Origin: Exobacillus caeni
GTDB lineage: Bacteria; Bacillota; Bacilli; Bacillales; Guptibacillaceae
Assembly (NCBI RefSeq): GCF_005747095.1
Contig: NZ_SWLG01000002.1
Location: 1 to 64,000, forward strand
Length of the DNA stretch: 64,000 nucleotides
Direction of reading: 5' to 3'
Of this stretch, positions 33,115 through 42,858 are shown in pieces. The notes beneath the pieces were generated by a model. The model saw nothing but the letters and a program-made list of their open reading frames with translations. It did not search any database and was not told the DNA's origin. Within the stretch, counting starts at the first letter, position 1. Every line of letters begins with the position of its first letter. Made by a program: the position numbers and the translations under genes.

Positions 33115-34383
33115 ATGGCGATCCATACAGTAAAGTCAGGGGATAACCTGTGGAGTATTTCAATAATTTACGGTGTGCCGATCTCAACTATAATGACGGT
33201 GAACGGACTTGTTACTGATCTGATTGTGCCTGGATTGCATCTGTATATTCCTGGTCAGGAGCTGCCGGAAAGATATTATCAAATTAAGCAGGGAGATACG
33301 TTTTGGTATCTCTCTCAAATACATAATACTTCGGTTCACGCCATCATCACAGCTAACCCGGGAATCGATCCTAACGCTCTTCCAATCGGAGCAAGAATTC
33401 AAATTCCAACCTTACAAAAATATCCAATGGAAACGCTCGTCTTTTTTGATGCGATAGAAGGTTCTCCTTATCTAGAAACCATGGTTGATCTGGCCAGTTC
33501 GATTACTTATTTAGCTGTATTTATGTATTCCTTCACATCTGAGGGATTGCTCATTACAGTTTCAGATGATGCCATTTTACAACAAGCGAAAGCATTGAAC
33601 ATTAAGCCCTTACTTGTTATCAGCAATTATGAAGGAAACATGTTCAGTCCAGGATTAGCTGATATGGTTCTTAAAAGTCCAGTAAGAAGAACAATACTGG
33701 TGCAAAATATTGTGAGTAAGGTAAGTGAAAAAGGGTACGCAGGGGTTAGTGTTGATTTCGAATTCCTTCCACCAGAGAGAAGGAATGATTTTACGGCATT
33801 TTTAAGAGAGTTAAAGAAGGGACTGGGCAATCTGACGCTTCAACTTAACGCGCATGCGAAGACTAGCGACATGCCAACAAATCGCCTGGTCGGATTTCTG
33901 GATTACAGGGCGGTTGGTGAGATTGTTGATATCGTCTCTATCATGGTGATCGACTACGGCTATGCAATTGGTCCACCAGATCCCATTGCTCCTGTTTGGT
34001 GGACTGAACAGGTCTTGAGGTATGCAACGGGACAGATCAACCGGCACAAAGTGATGATGGCGATGAGCTTATATGGATATGATTGGACATTAACAGAACA
34101 GGTCAAGCCTGCTGAAATGATTGCGGTGCAAAACGTCCAGAACCGAGCGATCAGTGGATGGATTCCCATTCAATACGATCAAACGGCACAGGCACCAACC
34201 TACAGCTATAAAGACCTGATGGGGAAAGAGCATGTGGTATGGTTTGAGGATATTCAAAGCATCACGGCGAAATATAAGCAAATGCAAGTCTATAATCTGC
34301 TCGGGGCAACTTACTGGCGTCTGCGCTTTCCGTTTCCGCAGAATTGGGCGTACGTGGAGAAGAATATGCAGATTTTAAAATAA
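33115..34383 (+). CDS. LysM + GH18 spore peptidoglycan hydrolase (SleL/YaaH type)
   Basis: The 422-residue protein has two N-terminal LysM modules (HTVKSGDNLWSISIIYGVPI, then YQIKQGDTFWYLSQIHNTS). A GH18 barrel follows, with GVSVDFEFLPPE holding the catalytic Glu at about 216, and a C-terminal WRLRFPFPQNWAY typical of SleL/YaaH. In Bacillus these enzymes cut cortical fragments during spore germination (N-acetylglucosaminidase). It has no signal peptide, as usual for spore-deposited members. I choose ATG 33115 after GGGAGGAGATCCA; the ATG at 33100 overlaps that site. Length matches the family. Confidence 0.88.
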   Translation: MAIHTVKSGDNLWSISIIYGVPISTIMTVNGLVTDLIVPGLHLYIPGQELPERYYQIKQGDTFWYLSQIHNTSVHAIITANPGIDPNALPIGARIQIPTLQKYPMETLVFFDAIEGSPYLETMVDLASSITYLAVFMYSFTSEGLLITVSDDAILQQAKALNIKPLLVISNYEGNMFSPGLADMVLKSPVRRTILVQNIVSKVSEKGYAGVSVDFEFLPPERRNDFTAFLRELKKGLGNLTLQLNAHAKTSDMPTNRLVGFLDYRAVGEIVDIVSIMVIDYGYAIGPPDPIAPVWWTEQVLRYATGQINRHKVMMAMSLYGYDWTLTEQVKPAEMIAVQNVQNRAISGWIPIQYDQTAQAPTYSYKDLMGKEHVVWFEDIQSITAKYKQMQVYNLLGATYWRLRFPFPQNWAYVEKNMQILK

Positions 34384-34394
34384 ATAGAATAAGA

Positions 34395-34581
34395 GGTGAG
34401 GTTCCTTTCTTGGACCATGTTAGCATGTTTAGATAAGTATGTTTTAGAGTGAGGTTAGTAAGGATCGTTGAAACGCATCATAAAATTTTAACTTTTAGAA
34501 AACAAATACAGTCCTTAATCATCATTTGATTAAGGACTGTATTCTTTAGAGATTGGTGTATTAGGAAACCTGTCCCTATTT
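34395..34581 (+). repeat. decayed composite GGGACA element (copy H)
   Basis: A damaged left end (GGTTCCTTTCTTGGACC) is followed by the clear spacer CATGTTAGCATGTTTAGATA, then hairpin 34505-34543 (AATACAGTCCTTAATC arms; GAACA end lost) and right end GGAAACCTGTCCCTA. It lies between convergent genes. Confidence 0.72.
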
Positions 34582-34612
34582 TCGAAATTTAAACACTTTT
34601 TTGATGATCATA

Positions 34613-35389
34613 TCAATAAATCTTTCCTTTAAACTTTTTATTTGATAAACAAAACCTCTTAACGTTATCTGATACAGGCTTTTTACACTTTGAGCAAGTA
34701 GCTTGTTTCTTTGTTGAATTCGATTTAAGTACTTCTTTATGTGATTCTATTGCTTTTGGATCTGTAACATGAGCGTTTGAAAAAGCATTATAAATTGTTA
34801 GGATATCAGTTGCGCTTAATATCGGTTCTTTGTGTTTGTTCTGTAGAACAGAAATCTTATGTTGAAGAATTTTGAATAACTCAACATCATACACTATTAT
34901 TTCATCAGAAGAAGCTATTTTATAATAGTCTACATCCACGTTTAATTTACACCGTTTTGTAAACGAAACGATAGAAATAAATACGTTAGCATGCTTTTTA
35001 TCGAGTAATGATTCTAGCGCTTTGATATGTCCATAATTTTGTACAAATGGGTTCATCATCTGAAACTTTCCATTCACCAACCAAGTTTTTCGATCTTTTT
35101 GGCCGTAAATAGTACCTTGATAGTTTTTAGTTTCTATCGTGAAAATGCCGTATGGGGTTATAACAACATGGTCAATTTGTGAATATCCAGATTTTGCTTT
35201 TGGGTTTTTTATAAGCAGATCATTTAAAAAACGATATTCGCTTGGTAGTTGGTTTAATTGAAGGTCAATCTTATATTCACCAAGTTCCCCTTTTCGGGTT
35301 GCAATCCTTTGATTCGTCTGTTGAGTCTCTTGCTTTTTTAGGTTTTCTTCTTTGTTCTTCCTTTTTAAGAAATTTAAGAATAATAACAT
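34613..35389 (-). CDS. NERD-domain protein with truncated zinc-ribbon tail
   Basis: A 258-residue protein. The NERD (nuclease-related) domain spans about residues 28-150, with GELGEYKIDLQLNQLP, SQIDHVVITPYGIFTIETKN and the late KALESLL region. A C-terminal zinc ribbon begins CSKCKKPVSD and KRFCLSNKKFKGKIY, then meets TGA. After that TGA the frame reads YDHQKSV and TAA, so the codon for the fourth zinc ligand appears to have changed from TGY to TGA, and the tail lost eight residues. ATG follows AAGGAGAAGGCC. A fragment of a sister gene lies at 3353-3525. The role of such proteins is not established; DNA processing is suspected. Confidence 0.8.
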   Translation of the reverse strand: MLLFLNFLKRKNKEENLKKQETQQTNQRIATRKGELGEYKIDLQLNQLPSEYRFLNDLLIKNPKAKSGYSQIDHVVITPYGIFTIETKNYQGTIYGQKDRKTWLVNGKFQMMNPFVQNYGHIKALESLLDKKHANVFISIVSFTKRCKLNVDVDYYKIASSDEIIVYDVELFKILQHKISVLQNKHKEPILSATDILTIYNAFSNAHVTDPKAIESHKEVLKSNSTKKQATCSKCKKPVSDNVKRFCLSNKKFKGKIY

Positions 35390-35694
35390 GGCCTTCTCCT
35401 TACTCGCCTGGTTTGTTTAGCACTCCTTAATAATATCGGAAAAGTAAATAGGTTTATTAAATCGGAAATCTATTCAGCTTCATTAATAAAACAGAAAAGT
35501 TAAAGTCAAGTAGACTACAGAAAACTTACTTAAGATGAACCCATTGATGACTAAAGTACAACCCCCGGCAAGTTAAAGGGTAGGCGAGCAAGGAAGGTAA
35601 AGGTTAAAGAAGAAATAAATTATTATTTCCGTGTAAAAGGAAAAGATATATGCGTTTTATGGTGAATTGGGATTTTGAAAAATTAATTAAAAAG

Positions 35695-35725
35695 GACACA
35701 GGGACAATGAACCTGTCCCTGTGTC
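35695..35725. terminator. GGGACA-type hairpin at the 3' end of the aminotransferase
   Basis: Perfect 12-bp arms GACACAGGGACA and TGTCCCTGTGTC around ATGAACC. It is a right-end type unit standing alone, 12 bp beyond the stop of the minus-strand operon, with T-runs on the minus-strand side (complement of TTAAAAAGG). The rest of the 35390-35694 gap shows no gene. Confidence 0.75.
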
Positions 35726-35737
35726 ACTATGTTTTAA

Positions 35738-37099
35738 TTATTTATGCGAGTTAAACACTCTCTTCAAAGTAGAAACAATAAACTCAAAATCCTCATCCGT
35801 ACATGATAATGGTGGACTCAAAGCAAGAATATTATTATGTCCTGCAACAGTGTCGCCGTTTTTCCCGATAATCAATCCCCTCGATTTGCAATCCCCGATA
35901 ATAGAGCTTAACAGTGAAGGAGGGGCCGGTTCCCTGGTATCTTTATCTTTAACCAATTCGATGCCCATTAAGAATCCAAGGGAGCGAATGTCACCTACAT
36001 TTGGATGGTCTTTCAGTTCCTCTAATTCCTCCTTAAGCCTTTCTCCTAACTGCCTGGAACGGTCAACAAGGTTTTCTTTTTCCATTAGTTCAAGGTTCTT
36101 TAATGCAACGGCACATGCTGCCGGATTGCCGCCGAATGTGTTGATATGGCGGAAATGATCGTATTCAGAAGAGTTTTTGAACTTCTCATAGACCTCTTTT
36201 TTTACAGCTGTAGCAGAAAGGGGGAGGTATCCGCTGGTGATGCCTTTTGCCATCGTAACGATATCAGGCTTAATATCATAGTTCTGGAAACCAAACTTCT
36301 TGCCGGTCCGGCCAAAACCGCAGATCACTTCATCGATGATGAGCAGGACGCCATGTTTTTTACAGATTTCTTCAACCTTTTTCACGTAGACGGGATGCGG
36401 GACCAGGATGCCGCCTCCTGTGATGGCCGGTTCCATGATAACTCCGGCGATGCTTTCCTTGCCTTCCCAGATGATTTTTTGCTCAATATCAGCAGCGCAT
36501 TCTAAATTGAATTGTTCCACTGTTTGGCCTTCCGGTCGGCGATAGTTATCTGGCGGGCGAACGTGGAGGAAGCCGGATACGAGCGGTTCGTACTTGTATT
36601 TTCTTTGTGATTGGCCGGTTGCAGACAGGGCCCCCATCGAGCTTCCATGGTAGCCGCGATAACGGGCTATAAACTTAAATCTGTTCGGTTCGCCGTTCTG
36701 GGCATGATATTGCCGGGTCACTTTAAAGGCAACTTCATTTGCATCCGAGCCACTGTTTGAGAAAAAAATGACATAATCATCCTCAAGCCATTCGTTCAGT
36801 TTTTCCGCTAAAAGAATCGCTGGTTCATGGCTCTGGGTTAAAGGATAGTAGGCCATTTTCTTCAGCTGTTCGTAGGCTGCGTTGGCAAGTTCCTCTCTTC
36901 CGTAGCCAACATTCACACACCATAACCCTGACATGGCGTCCAGATACTTCTTTCCTTCACTATCTGTGATCCAGGAACCGCTTGCTTCTGTCACTACCAT
37001 CGGATCCTGCTTTTCATTATATGGCGAGATGTGGTGCCACAGGTGCTTGCGGTCTTTTTCTGCCAGTGTTGAATCGCTTACATTATTAACCGTTTCCAT
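35738..37099 (-). CDS. class III aminotransferase (omega-amino acid:pyruvate type)
   Basis: The 453-residue PLP enzyme has fold-type I class III features: YLDAMSGLWCVNVGYGREEL, NSGSDANEVAFKVTRQYHA, YRGYHGSSMGALSATGQ, LLIIDEVICGFGRTGK, and the PLP lysine in TMAKGITSGYLPL. It resembles beta-alanine/GABA:pyruvate aminotransferases. It is last in an operon behind alanine dehydrogenase and a CoA-acylating semialdehyde dehydrogenase. That order fits beta-alanine plus pyruvate giving malonate semialdehyde plus L-alanine. The exact amino donor is inferred from context. ATG follows GGGAGGAGATTATA. Confidence 0.82.
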   Translation of the reverse strand: METVNNVSDSTLAEKDRKHLWHHISPYNEKQDPMVVTEASGSWITDSEGKKYLDAMSGLWCVNVGYGREELANAAYEQLKKMAYYPLTQSHEPAILLAEKLNEWLEDDYVIFFSNSGSDANEVAFKVTRQYHAQNGEPNRFKFIARYRGYHGSSMGALSATGQSQRKYKYEPLVSGFLHVRPPDNYRRPEGQTVEQFNLECAADIEQKIIWEGKESIAGVIMEPAITGGGILVPHPVYVKKVEEICKKHGVLLIIDEVICGFGRTGKKFGFQNYDIKPDIVTMAKGITSGYLPLSATAVKKEVYEKFKNSSEYDHFRHINTFGGNPAACAVALKNLELMEKENLVDRSRQLGERLKEELEELKDHPNVGDIRSLGFLMGIELVKDKDTREPAPPSLLSSIIGDCKSRGLIIGKNGDTVAGHNNILALSPPLSCTDEDFEFIVSTLKRVFNSHK

Positions 37100-37114
37100 T
37101 ATAATCTCCTCCCG

Positions 37115-38218
37115 TTAAGAGTATATTAGTGATTCCTTTAAAGCAGAAGCAACAGACGGATGGATGATTTCCCCGCCCTGGATGTTCAATCCTTTTGCCA
37201 GAAATTTGTTTTCTTCCATCGCCCGATCGATTCCTTTAGACGCAATTTCAAGAATATAGGGAAGAGTTAAATTCGTTAAAGCGATGGTAGAAGTGTAAGG
37301 AACAGCTCCAGGCATATTCGCAACCCCATAATGCACAACCCCGTATCTGGTGTAGGTCGGCTCGTCATGCGTCGTTACCCTGTCGATCGTTTCAATGCAG
37401 CCTCCCTGGTCGATTGCTACATCGATGATGACAGAACCGGACCTCATTTGTTTGACCATTTCTTTCGTTACCAACCTGGGGGCGCGGGCACCGGGGACAA
37501 GCACTGCTCCTATAACAAGGTCAGCATTCACGACAGCTTTTTCGATGTTGTAGGGATTAGACATGATTACCTGCACCTGGCCTCCGAACAAATTATCCAA
37601 CTCTCGGATCCGTTTCGAATTGTTTTCCAGGATGGTTACCTTTGCACGTAAACCAAGAGCTATCGTTGCCGCATTTGTGCCAACGATGCCTCCTCCAACA
37701 ATCACCACATGACCCGGCTCCACACCTGGAACTCCGCCAAGTAATAGCCCCCGGCCTCCCTGTCTTTTCTCAAGGATATGTGCACCGATCTGAATGGCCA
37801 TCCTCCCGGCCACCTCACTCATCGGGGTTAGCAGAGGTAAGGATCCATCATCCAGCTGGATCGTTTCATATGCGATCGCGGTAGCTTTGCTTTTTAACAG
37901 ATGCTCTGATAGCTCTGGAGCAGAAGCAAGGTGCAGGTAAGTGAAAATCGCTAAGTCTTCCCGAAAGTATTTATATTCTTCAGGAAGCGGTTCTTTTACC
38001 TTTAAAATAAGATTTGCCTTTTGCCATAGTTCGTCCCGGTTGGAGAGAACTTCCGCACCTACTGCCCGGAAGCTGTCGTCACTAAAACCGCTGTTTGTTC
38101 CAGCGTTGGTTTCAATCAAAACAGTATGGCCTGCTGAGTTGAGTGCCTGGACGCCTGCGGGTGTGATCGCAATTCGGTTTTCATTATTTTTTATTTCTTT
38201 TGGAACCCCGATAATCAC
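37115..38218 (-). CDS. ald: alanine dehydrogenase
   Basis: The 367-residue protein starts at GTG 38218 (after GAGGTGTTCAA): MIIGVPKEIKNNENRIAITP is the classic Ald N-terminus. Catalytic Lys and His lie in the following helices (IETNAGTNSGFSDDSF; YLHLASAPELSEHLL), and the NAD fold is HVVIVGGGIVGTNAATIALG. The open frame upstream is only antisense to the neighbouring gene. It interconverts L-alanine and pyruvate plus ammonia with NAD. In this operon it would regenerate the pyruvate consumed by the transaminase. It lies 10 bases after the preceding gene. Confidence 0.92.
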   Translation of the reverse strand: MIIGVPKEIKNNENRIAITPAGVQALNSAGHTVLIETNAGTNSGFSDDSFRAVGAEVLSNRDELWQKANLILKVKEPLPEEYKYFREDLAIFTYLHLASAPELSEHLLKSKATAIAYETIQLDDGSLPLLTPMSEVAGRMAIQIGAHILEKRQGGRGLLLGGVPGVEPGHVVIVGGGIVGTNAATIALGLRAKVTILENNSKRIRELDNLFGGQVQVIMSNPYNIEKAVVNADLVIGAVLVPGARAPRLVTKEMVKQMRSGSVIIDVAIDQGGCIETIDRVTTHDEPTYTRYGVVHYGVANMPGAVPYTSTIALTNLTLPYILEIASKGIDRAMEENKFLAKGLNIQGGEIIHPSVASALKESLIYS

Positions 38219-38228
38219 TTGAACACCT

Positions 38229-39698
38229 CTATTCGTGTCGCTGAGTGACCATTTTTTTGCGTGTATAGAACTCGACCCCATCACGGCCGTTAGCATGAAG
38301 ATCACCGTAGAAGGACTTTTTGTATCCGGAAAACGGGAAGAAGGCCATTGGTGCAGGGACCCCAAGGTTGATTCCAAGCATGCCGGCATCGATTTCTTCA
38401 CGGAACTGGCGGATCGCTTTTGCGCTGTCTGTAAACAAGCACGCACCGTTTGCAAACTCGGATTTATTCGTAAGTTCGATCGCTTCCGTTAAATCTTCAA
38501 CACGGACAACGGATAGTACAGGCGCAAAGATCTCGTCGTTCCACACCTTCATTCCCGGCTTTACATGGTCCAGAATGGTCGGTCCAACAAAATAGCCCTC
38601 GCTGCTTTTCGTTTCAGAATAGTTGCGTCCATCACATACGATTTCAGCACCTTCCTCTTCACCATGTTCAATGTATTTAAGGGTCCGTTCTTTTTGGGTA
38701 TCGCGGATAACGGGACCGAGAAAAACGCCATCTTCTAATCCGTTGCCGATCTGGACGTTTTCTGCTTCTTTTTTAAGGCGGTCAACCAGTTCATCAGCGA
38801 CCTCGCCGACAGCGACTACAACAGAACACGCCATACAGCGTTCTCCTGCGGAACCGAAGGCAGCGTTGAAGATATTGTTTACGGCAGAATCTAGATTCGC
38901 ATCAGGCAGGACAATGGTATGGTTTTTTGCGCCTGCAAGCGCCTGTACGCGTTTTCCGTATTCAGCTGCTTTTTTATAGACGTATTCCGCGACAGGTTGT
39001 GATCCAACAAATGAGATCGCTTTTACATCCTCGTGCTCTAGAAGGCCGTTTACCACATCATGTGCACCATGGACGATGTTGAACACTCCGTCAGGTAAAC
39101 CTGCTTCTTCCAGTAACTCTGCTAACCGGTTGGCAAGAATCGGAGTGCGCTCAGACGGCTTCAGGATAAACGTGTTGCCGCATGCAATCGCAAGGGGGAA
39201 CATCCAGCACGGGACCATCATCGGGAAGTTGAAAGGAGTAATCCCGCCGATAACGCCGATCGGGTAACGGTACATCCCGGACTCGATGTTTCCGGCGATG
39301 TCGGGAAGTTGATTTCCCATCATTAAAGAAGGCGCACCTGCAGCGAATTCCACACATTCGATCCCGCGCTGTACTTCTCCGGCGGCTTCGTTTACGCTCT
39401 TTCCGTTTTCCTGAGTAATCAGGCGGGCAAGCTCTTCTGAATGTTCGATTAATAGCTGCTGGTAACGGAACATGATTCTTGCACGTTTTGGAACAGGAAC
39501 CTTTTTCCATGATTCGTAAGCTTTTGCTGCTGCTTTTACAGCGTTGTCCAGATCTTCTTTCGTAGAGATCGGAACACGTGCCATTGTTTCGCCAGTTGCA
39601 GGATTCGGAACATCTTCATACGTTGATGAAGCAGATTTTACCCATTGTCCATTAATGTAATTATCTAAGTCCTTGACTGTTTTGTCTGTAATAGCCAT
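38229..39698 (-). CDS. mmsA: CoA-acylating (methyl)malonate-semialdehyde dehydrogenase
   Basis: A 489-residue aldehyde dehydrogenase of the MmsA/IolA type: [20 protein letters not shown], the catalytic Cys 288 in [14 protein letters not shown], and the C-terminal [14 protein letters not shown] typical of this CoA-dependent subgroup. It oxidises malonate semialdehyde to acetyl-CoA, or methylmalonate semialdehyde to propionyl-CoA, with NAD and CoA. ATG follows GAGGAGGCTCCATTC. It is the first gene of the minus-strand operon, diverging from the PucR regulator, with a putative operator at 39785. IolA of the inositol pathway is the alternative, but no other iol gene is near. Confidence 0.9.
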   Translation of the reverse strand: MAITDKTVKDLDNYINGQWVKSASSTYEDVPNPATGETMARVPISTKEDLDNAVKAAAKAYESWKKVPVPKRARIMFRYQQLLIEHSEELARLITQENGKSVNEAAGEVQRGIECVEFAAGAPSLMMGNQLPDIAGNIESGMYRYPIGVIGGITPFNFPMMVPCWMFPLAIACGNTFILKPSERTPILANRLAELLEEAGLPDGVFNIVHGAHDVVNGLLEHEDVKAISFVGSQPVAEYVYKKAAEYGKRVQALAGAKNHTIVLPDANLDSAVNNIFNAAFGSAGERCMACSVVVAVGEVADELVDRLKKEAENVQIGNGLEDGVFLGPVIRDTQKERTLKYIEHGEEEGAEIVCDGRNYSETKSSEGYFVGPTILDHVKPGMKVWNDEIFAPVLSVVRVEDLTEAIELTNKSEFANGACLFTDSAKAIRQFREEIDAGMLGINLGVPAPMAFFPFSGYKKSFYGDLHANGRDGVEFYTRKKMVTQRHE

Positions 39699-39784
39699 GA
39701 ATGGAGCCTCCTCGTATAAATTTGTGAATTTTTGCGTAATTCTGTAAAATCAATTTAAGTATATCGCTTATTGTTTCGTTCTTG

Positions 39785-39802
39785 CATTAGACACTTTGTC
39801 AA
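39785..39802 (-). promoter_or_regulatory. putative PucR operator / -35 region before the mmsA operon
   Basis: On the minus strand this reads TTGACAAAGTGTCTAATG. The same 18 bases occur once more, on the + strand, at 41562-41579. TTGACA could serve as a -35, and the GACA-AAG-TGTC dyad suits a dimeric regulator. It lies about 87 bp before the mmsA start and about 60 bp before pucR. Confidence 0.65.
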
Positions 39803-39861
39803 AATTCTTTTGTTGAAGGTTTAACATTAGAGAATTCCCGCTTTTATAAGGAGGCTATTAC

Positions 39862-41508
39862 ATGTTTACTGTCAATCAGGCATTGGAGCATCCGTTGTTC
39901 CAAAAAGCGAGGGTGGTTGCAGGGCATAGTGGATTGAATAAACAGATCCGCTGGGTCCATATTCTTGAGATCTCTAACTTCGATACACTGATTCGTGGAG
40001 AAGAGATGATTTTAGCAACAGGTATAGGGTTGCAGCAGACAGTGGCCTCTAAGACGGAATATTTAAAAAGGTTGATTTCCCATGGTGCAGCCTGCCTCTG
40101 CATCGAAATAGGCCACTACTTTGATTCTGTTTCAGAGGAATTGATCAGAATAGCGAATGAACATGAGTTCCCTATCATTGAGTTTAGAGAAACGGTTAGA
40201 TTTGTGGATATCACACAAGAGTTTCATTCGTTGATCATCAACCAGCAATATAAGATGCTACAGGCCCTGGAGAAGATTTCCTTTGAATTAAATCAGTTTA
40301 CCTTAACCTCAAAAGGTGTTCCGAACATTTTAAAATTGCTTCAGGAAACGTTAGATGTACAGGTGATTTATTTACCGCCGGACGGGAAAACACAGTTTGT
40401 TCCGCTAATAAACCATGAAGAGCAGGATAACTTTATTCGTGCGATTGATTGTAAGATTTCAGACGGAAAAAAGGGAGTCTGGCAGGAAGGGGAAAGGCGT
40501 TTTTTCCTTCAGCCGGTAGAAGCGATGAACCAGGTATGGGCCAACTTATGCATTGTAAGCGATAAAAGAAAACCTGGAGAATTTGAAATGCTCGTGCTTG
40601 ATCGTGCAGCAATGTCGATCGCTCAGGACTTATTAAGAAAACGATATATGGAAGAACGAAAACTCCACACCGAAAACCTATGGGTAAGCGACCTGATCCA
40701 TAATCGAGTTGAAAATGAAGAACAGGTTAAGATGCAGCTTGGAATTGGTTTTAAACAATCAAACTTATTGGCGAGAGTGTGCTTGATTGAGATTGCAAAT
40801 CTAAGAAGAATGGAAACGGAGTTAACGGAAGAAGATGCAGAGTCACTGAGAATACATATCGCACTGATCGTCAGAGCTATTTTTGAAAAACATGGCTTTA
40901 AGCCTGTCATGACGAGCAACAAGAATCAGCTTGTCATTATTGCCATCCAAGAAGAAACAGAGTTAAACTTAAAGGACAAGCTTTCAAAAATTTTTATGTT
41001 GATAAAAGAAATTTGTAAAGATAAAAAGATAGGGGAAGTCCACCTAAACATCGGAGTCGGGCGGGAAGTAAGCGATTTAACCGATTGTCATATGAGCTAT
41101 AAACAGGCACAGATGGTGTTAAAAGTCGTTCTTTCAGATGAGAATGTTCGTTCTTACTTTTACGATGACATGGGAGTATTTCGCTTGCTCCTTCCGTTTG
41201 GAAATGACAAAACGATGCAACAGTTTATAGAGGATCATCTTGGACCGCTTATTGAGCATGACCGGAAGAAGGGAACGAAGCTGCTTAAAACATTAAAAGT
41301 TTTTCTTGATAACGAGGGTTCAAAACAAAGGTCGGCAGAAAAGCTTTATATTGTGAGACAAACGCTTTATCATCGATTGGAAAAAATAAAGGAATTAATC
41401 GGAGATGAATTTATGGCTTCGGAGAGAAGGCTATCGATAGAGGTGGCGTTGAGGGCTTATCAGTTATTAAAAGTACAGACAGAACAGCCGGAAAAGGTAC
41501 CGGAATAA
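39862..41508 (+). CDS. PucR-family transcriptional regulator
   Basis: A 548-residue regulator with the PucR N-terminal domain (VNQALEHPLFQKARVVAGHS, EEMILATGIGLQQT; about residues 1-130), a middle sensory region, a GGDEF-like region (about 290-420, IGEVHLNIGVGREVSD) and the C-terminal PucR helix-turn-helix (LLKTLKVFLDNEGSKQRSAE, VRQTLYHRLEKIKELIG). PucR-type proteins usually activate nitrogen or carbon catabolism genes in response to the substrate. It diverges from the mmsA-ald-aminotransferase operon and precedes the nitrilase-symporter operon, both of which carry the same 18-bp site. ATG follows TAAGGAGGCTATTAC. Confidence 0.88.
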   Translation: MFTVNQALEHPLFQKARVVAGHSGLNKQIRWVHILEISNFDTLIRGEEMILATGIGLQQTVASKTEYLKRLISHGAACLCIEIGHYFDSVSEELIRIANEHEFPIIEFRETVRFVDITQEFHSLIINQQYKMLQALEKISFELNQFTLTSKGVPNILKLLQETLDVQVIYLPPDGKTQFVPLINHEEQDNFIRAIDCKISDGKKGVWQEGERRFFLQPVEAMNQVWANLCIVSDKRKPGEFEMLVLDRAAMSIAQDLLRKRYMEERKLHTENLWVSDLIHNRVENEEQVKMQLGIGFKQSNLLARVCLIEIANLRRMETELTEEDAESLRIHIALIVRAIFEKHGFKPVMTSNKNQLVIIAIQEETELNLKDKLSKIFMLIKEICKDKKIGEVHLNIGVGREVSDLTDCHMSYKQAQMVLKVVLSDENVRSYFYDDMGVFRLLLPFGNDKTMQQFIEDHLGPLIEHDRKKGTKLLKTLKVFLDNEGSKQRSAEKLYIVRQTLYHRLEKIKELIGDEFMASERRLSIEVALRAYQLLKVQTEQPEKVPE

Positions 41509-41561
41509 TTTTTGGAAGATTCCATCTATTTGTCATCATGTAAGAATGCTTAATCGATTTA

Positions 41562-41579
41562 TTGACAAAGTGTCTAATG
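41562..41579 (+). promoter_or_regulatory. putative PucR operator / -35 region before the nitrilase operon
   Basis: TTGACAAAGTGTCTAATG, identical to the 39785-39802 site but on the opposite strand, so both copies point towards a structural operon. TAAATT, 18 bp further on, is a weak -10 candidate. The remaining leader to 42029 (about 450 bp, AT-rich) shows no gene. Confidence 0.6.
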
Positions 41580-42028
41580 AAAGAGTAAATTTTTCACAAT
41601 ATACTAAACATAAAGGCATAAGAAACCTCTGTTAAAGTTTCATCTGAAAAATTGTCCGGGAGTAAAAAACTGGAAACCATGTATGGAGAAACTTCCTGAT
41701 GGTGGATATGAAGGGGGGAGGATGGACATAAACGTTTGAGAGTTTCGGTCGATCTATTGATGGGTTATAGAAAAGTAATAAGCTGAGTTCCAAATTTTTT
41801 AATAAACTTTTCAATGAAATCTCCTTCACAAAACTTCTAATTACTTATCCCACAACAGAAGATGTGATAATTCAACTATTCATTTTTGGTTTTGGAGAAT
41901 TTAACACATTGCCAACTCGGTCAATTAAATTTTCAATTTATGTCTAAGGTAATTTTCCTTCGATATTTTTAAACTGATACTGTTTTCTGGAAATGAAAAT
42001 TAAAATAAAAAAAGAGGTGATCTTTCTG

Positions 42029-42838
42029 CTGAAAGTTATGCTCGCACAAATGAAACCTGTGCTATTTGATAAAACAATAAATTTGCAGAAGATGGAGAGG
42101 TATATTCAAGTTGCCTCTAAAGAAAATGCTGACCTTATACTCTTCCCCGAGTTAGCATTAACTGGATATTTCACAAGAGATAAAACGATATCCCTTGCAG
42201 AAGATCTGGAAGGTAAAAGTATTAAGCTTTTACAAAGCTGGGCGAGGGACTATAACATTAAGGTCATTACTGGTTTTCCAGAAGTAAAGGGAGATTCAGT
42301 ATACAATTCCGCAATTTTTATTAATAATGACGGGATGATTATTGGAACGTACCAAAAATGCCACTTATGGGATGAGGAATACAAATATTTTCAACCAGGT
42401 AACAGCTATCCGATATGGGAAACTGATATTGGCAAGATAGGAATCATGATCTGTTACGATACAGAGTTTCCAGAAGTGGCTAGAACCCTTGCTTTGAAAG
42501 GAGCTCAGTTAATTTTTGCCCCAACAGCCAACATGTCTCCATTAGAACATTCCCAAAGAATATATATCCAGGCTCGTGCTGTGGAAAATCAAATATTTGT
42601 GGCAACCACTAACCGTGTTGGTATAGAAGAGGATACACACTTTTTTGGTGAAAGTGCTGCCGCAGATCCATTTGGTCGGTTTTTAACATTGGGTGAAGAT
42701 AAAGAAGAACATTACTTTGTTGAAATCAACTTAGAGAGGATTAGCGAAGCCAGGGAAAATTTCTTTTATTTAAAAGACAGAGCAGTACAAACCTATAACA
42801 CTATTTCTAAAATATCAGATAAACCGATTACGAAGTAA
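42029..42838 (+). CDS. nitrilase-superfamily carbon-nitrogen hydrolase
   Basis: The product is about 269 residues with the Glu-Lys-Cys triad: LFPELALTGY, YQKCHLW and MICYDTEFPE, plus ESAAADPFG. The superfamily includes aliphatic amidases, omega-amidase and N-carbamyl-beta-alanine hydrolase; the exact substrate is unclear. Start choice is unusual: AGAGGTGA ends at 42020 and the next in-frame start at proper spacing is CTG at 42029; ATG at 42038 is 17 bases away, and the ATG at 41993 lies before the site. It is first in an operon with a symporter. Release of an omega-amino acid from an amide would feed the neighbouring beta-alanine-type pathway (inference). Confidence 0.8.
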   Translation: MKVMLAQMKPVLFDKTINLQKMERYIQVASKENADLILFPELALTGYFTRDKTISLAEDLEGKSIKLLQSWARDYNIKVITGFPEVKGDSVYNSAIFINNDGMIIGTYQKCHLWDEEYKYFQPGNSYPIWETDIGKIGIMICYDTEFPEVARTLALKGAQLIFAPTANMSPLEHSQRIYIQARAVENQIFVATTNRVGIEEDTHFFGESAAADPFGRFLTLGEDKEEHYFVEINLERISEARENFFYLKDRAVQTYNTISKISDKPITK

Positions 42839-42858
42839 AAACTTTAGGAGGGATCTGC

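Noticed and set aside
34590..34618. TGA in the NERD gene as recoded cysteine
   Set aside because: Nothing else in the window uses TGA as sense; a plain nonsense change is simpler.
37642..39510. Several long open frames antisense to ald and mmsA (for example 38623-38979 and 39151-39510)
   Set aside because: They follow from codon bias of the real genes on the other strand, have no start signals and encode no recognisable domain. The N-terminal extension of ald upstream of 38218 was rejected for the same reason.
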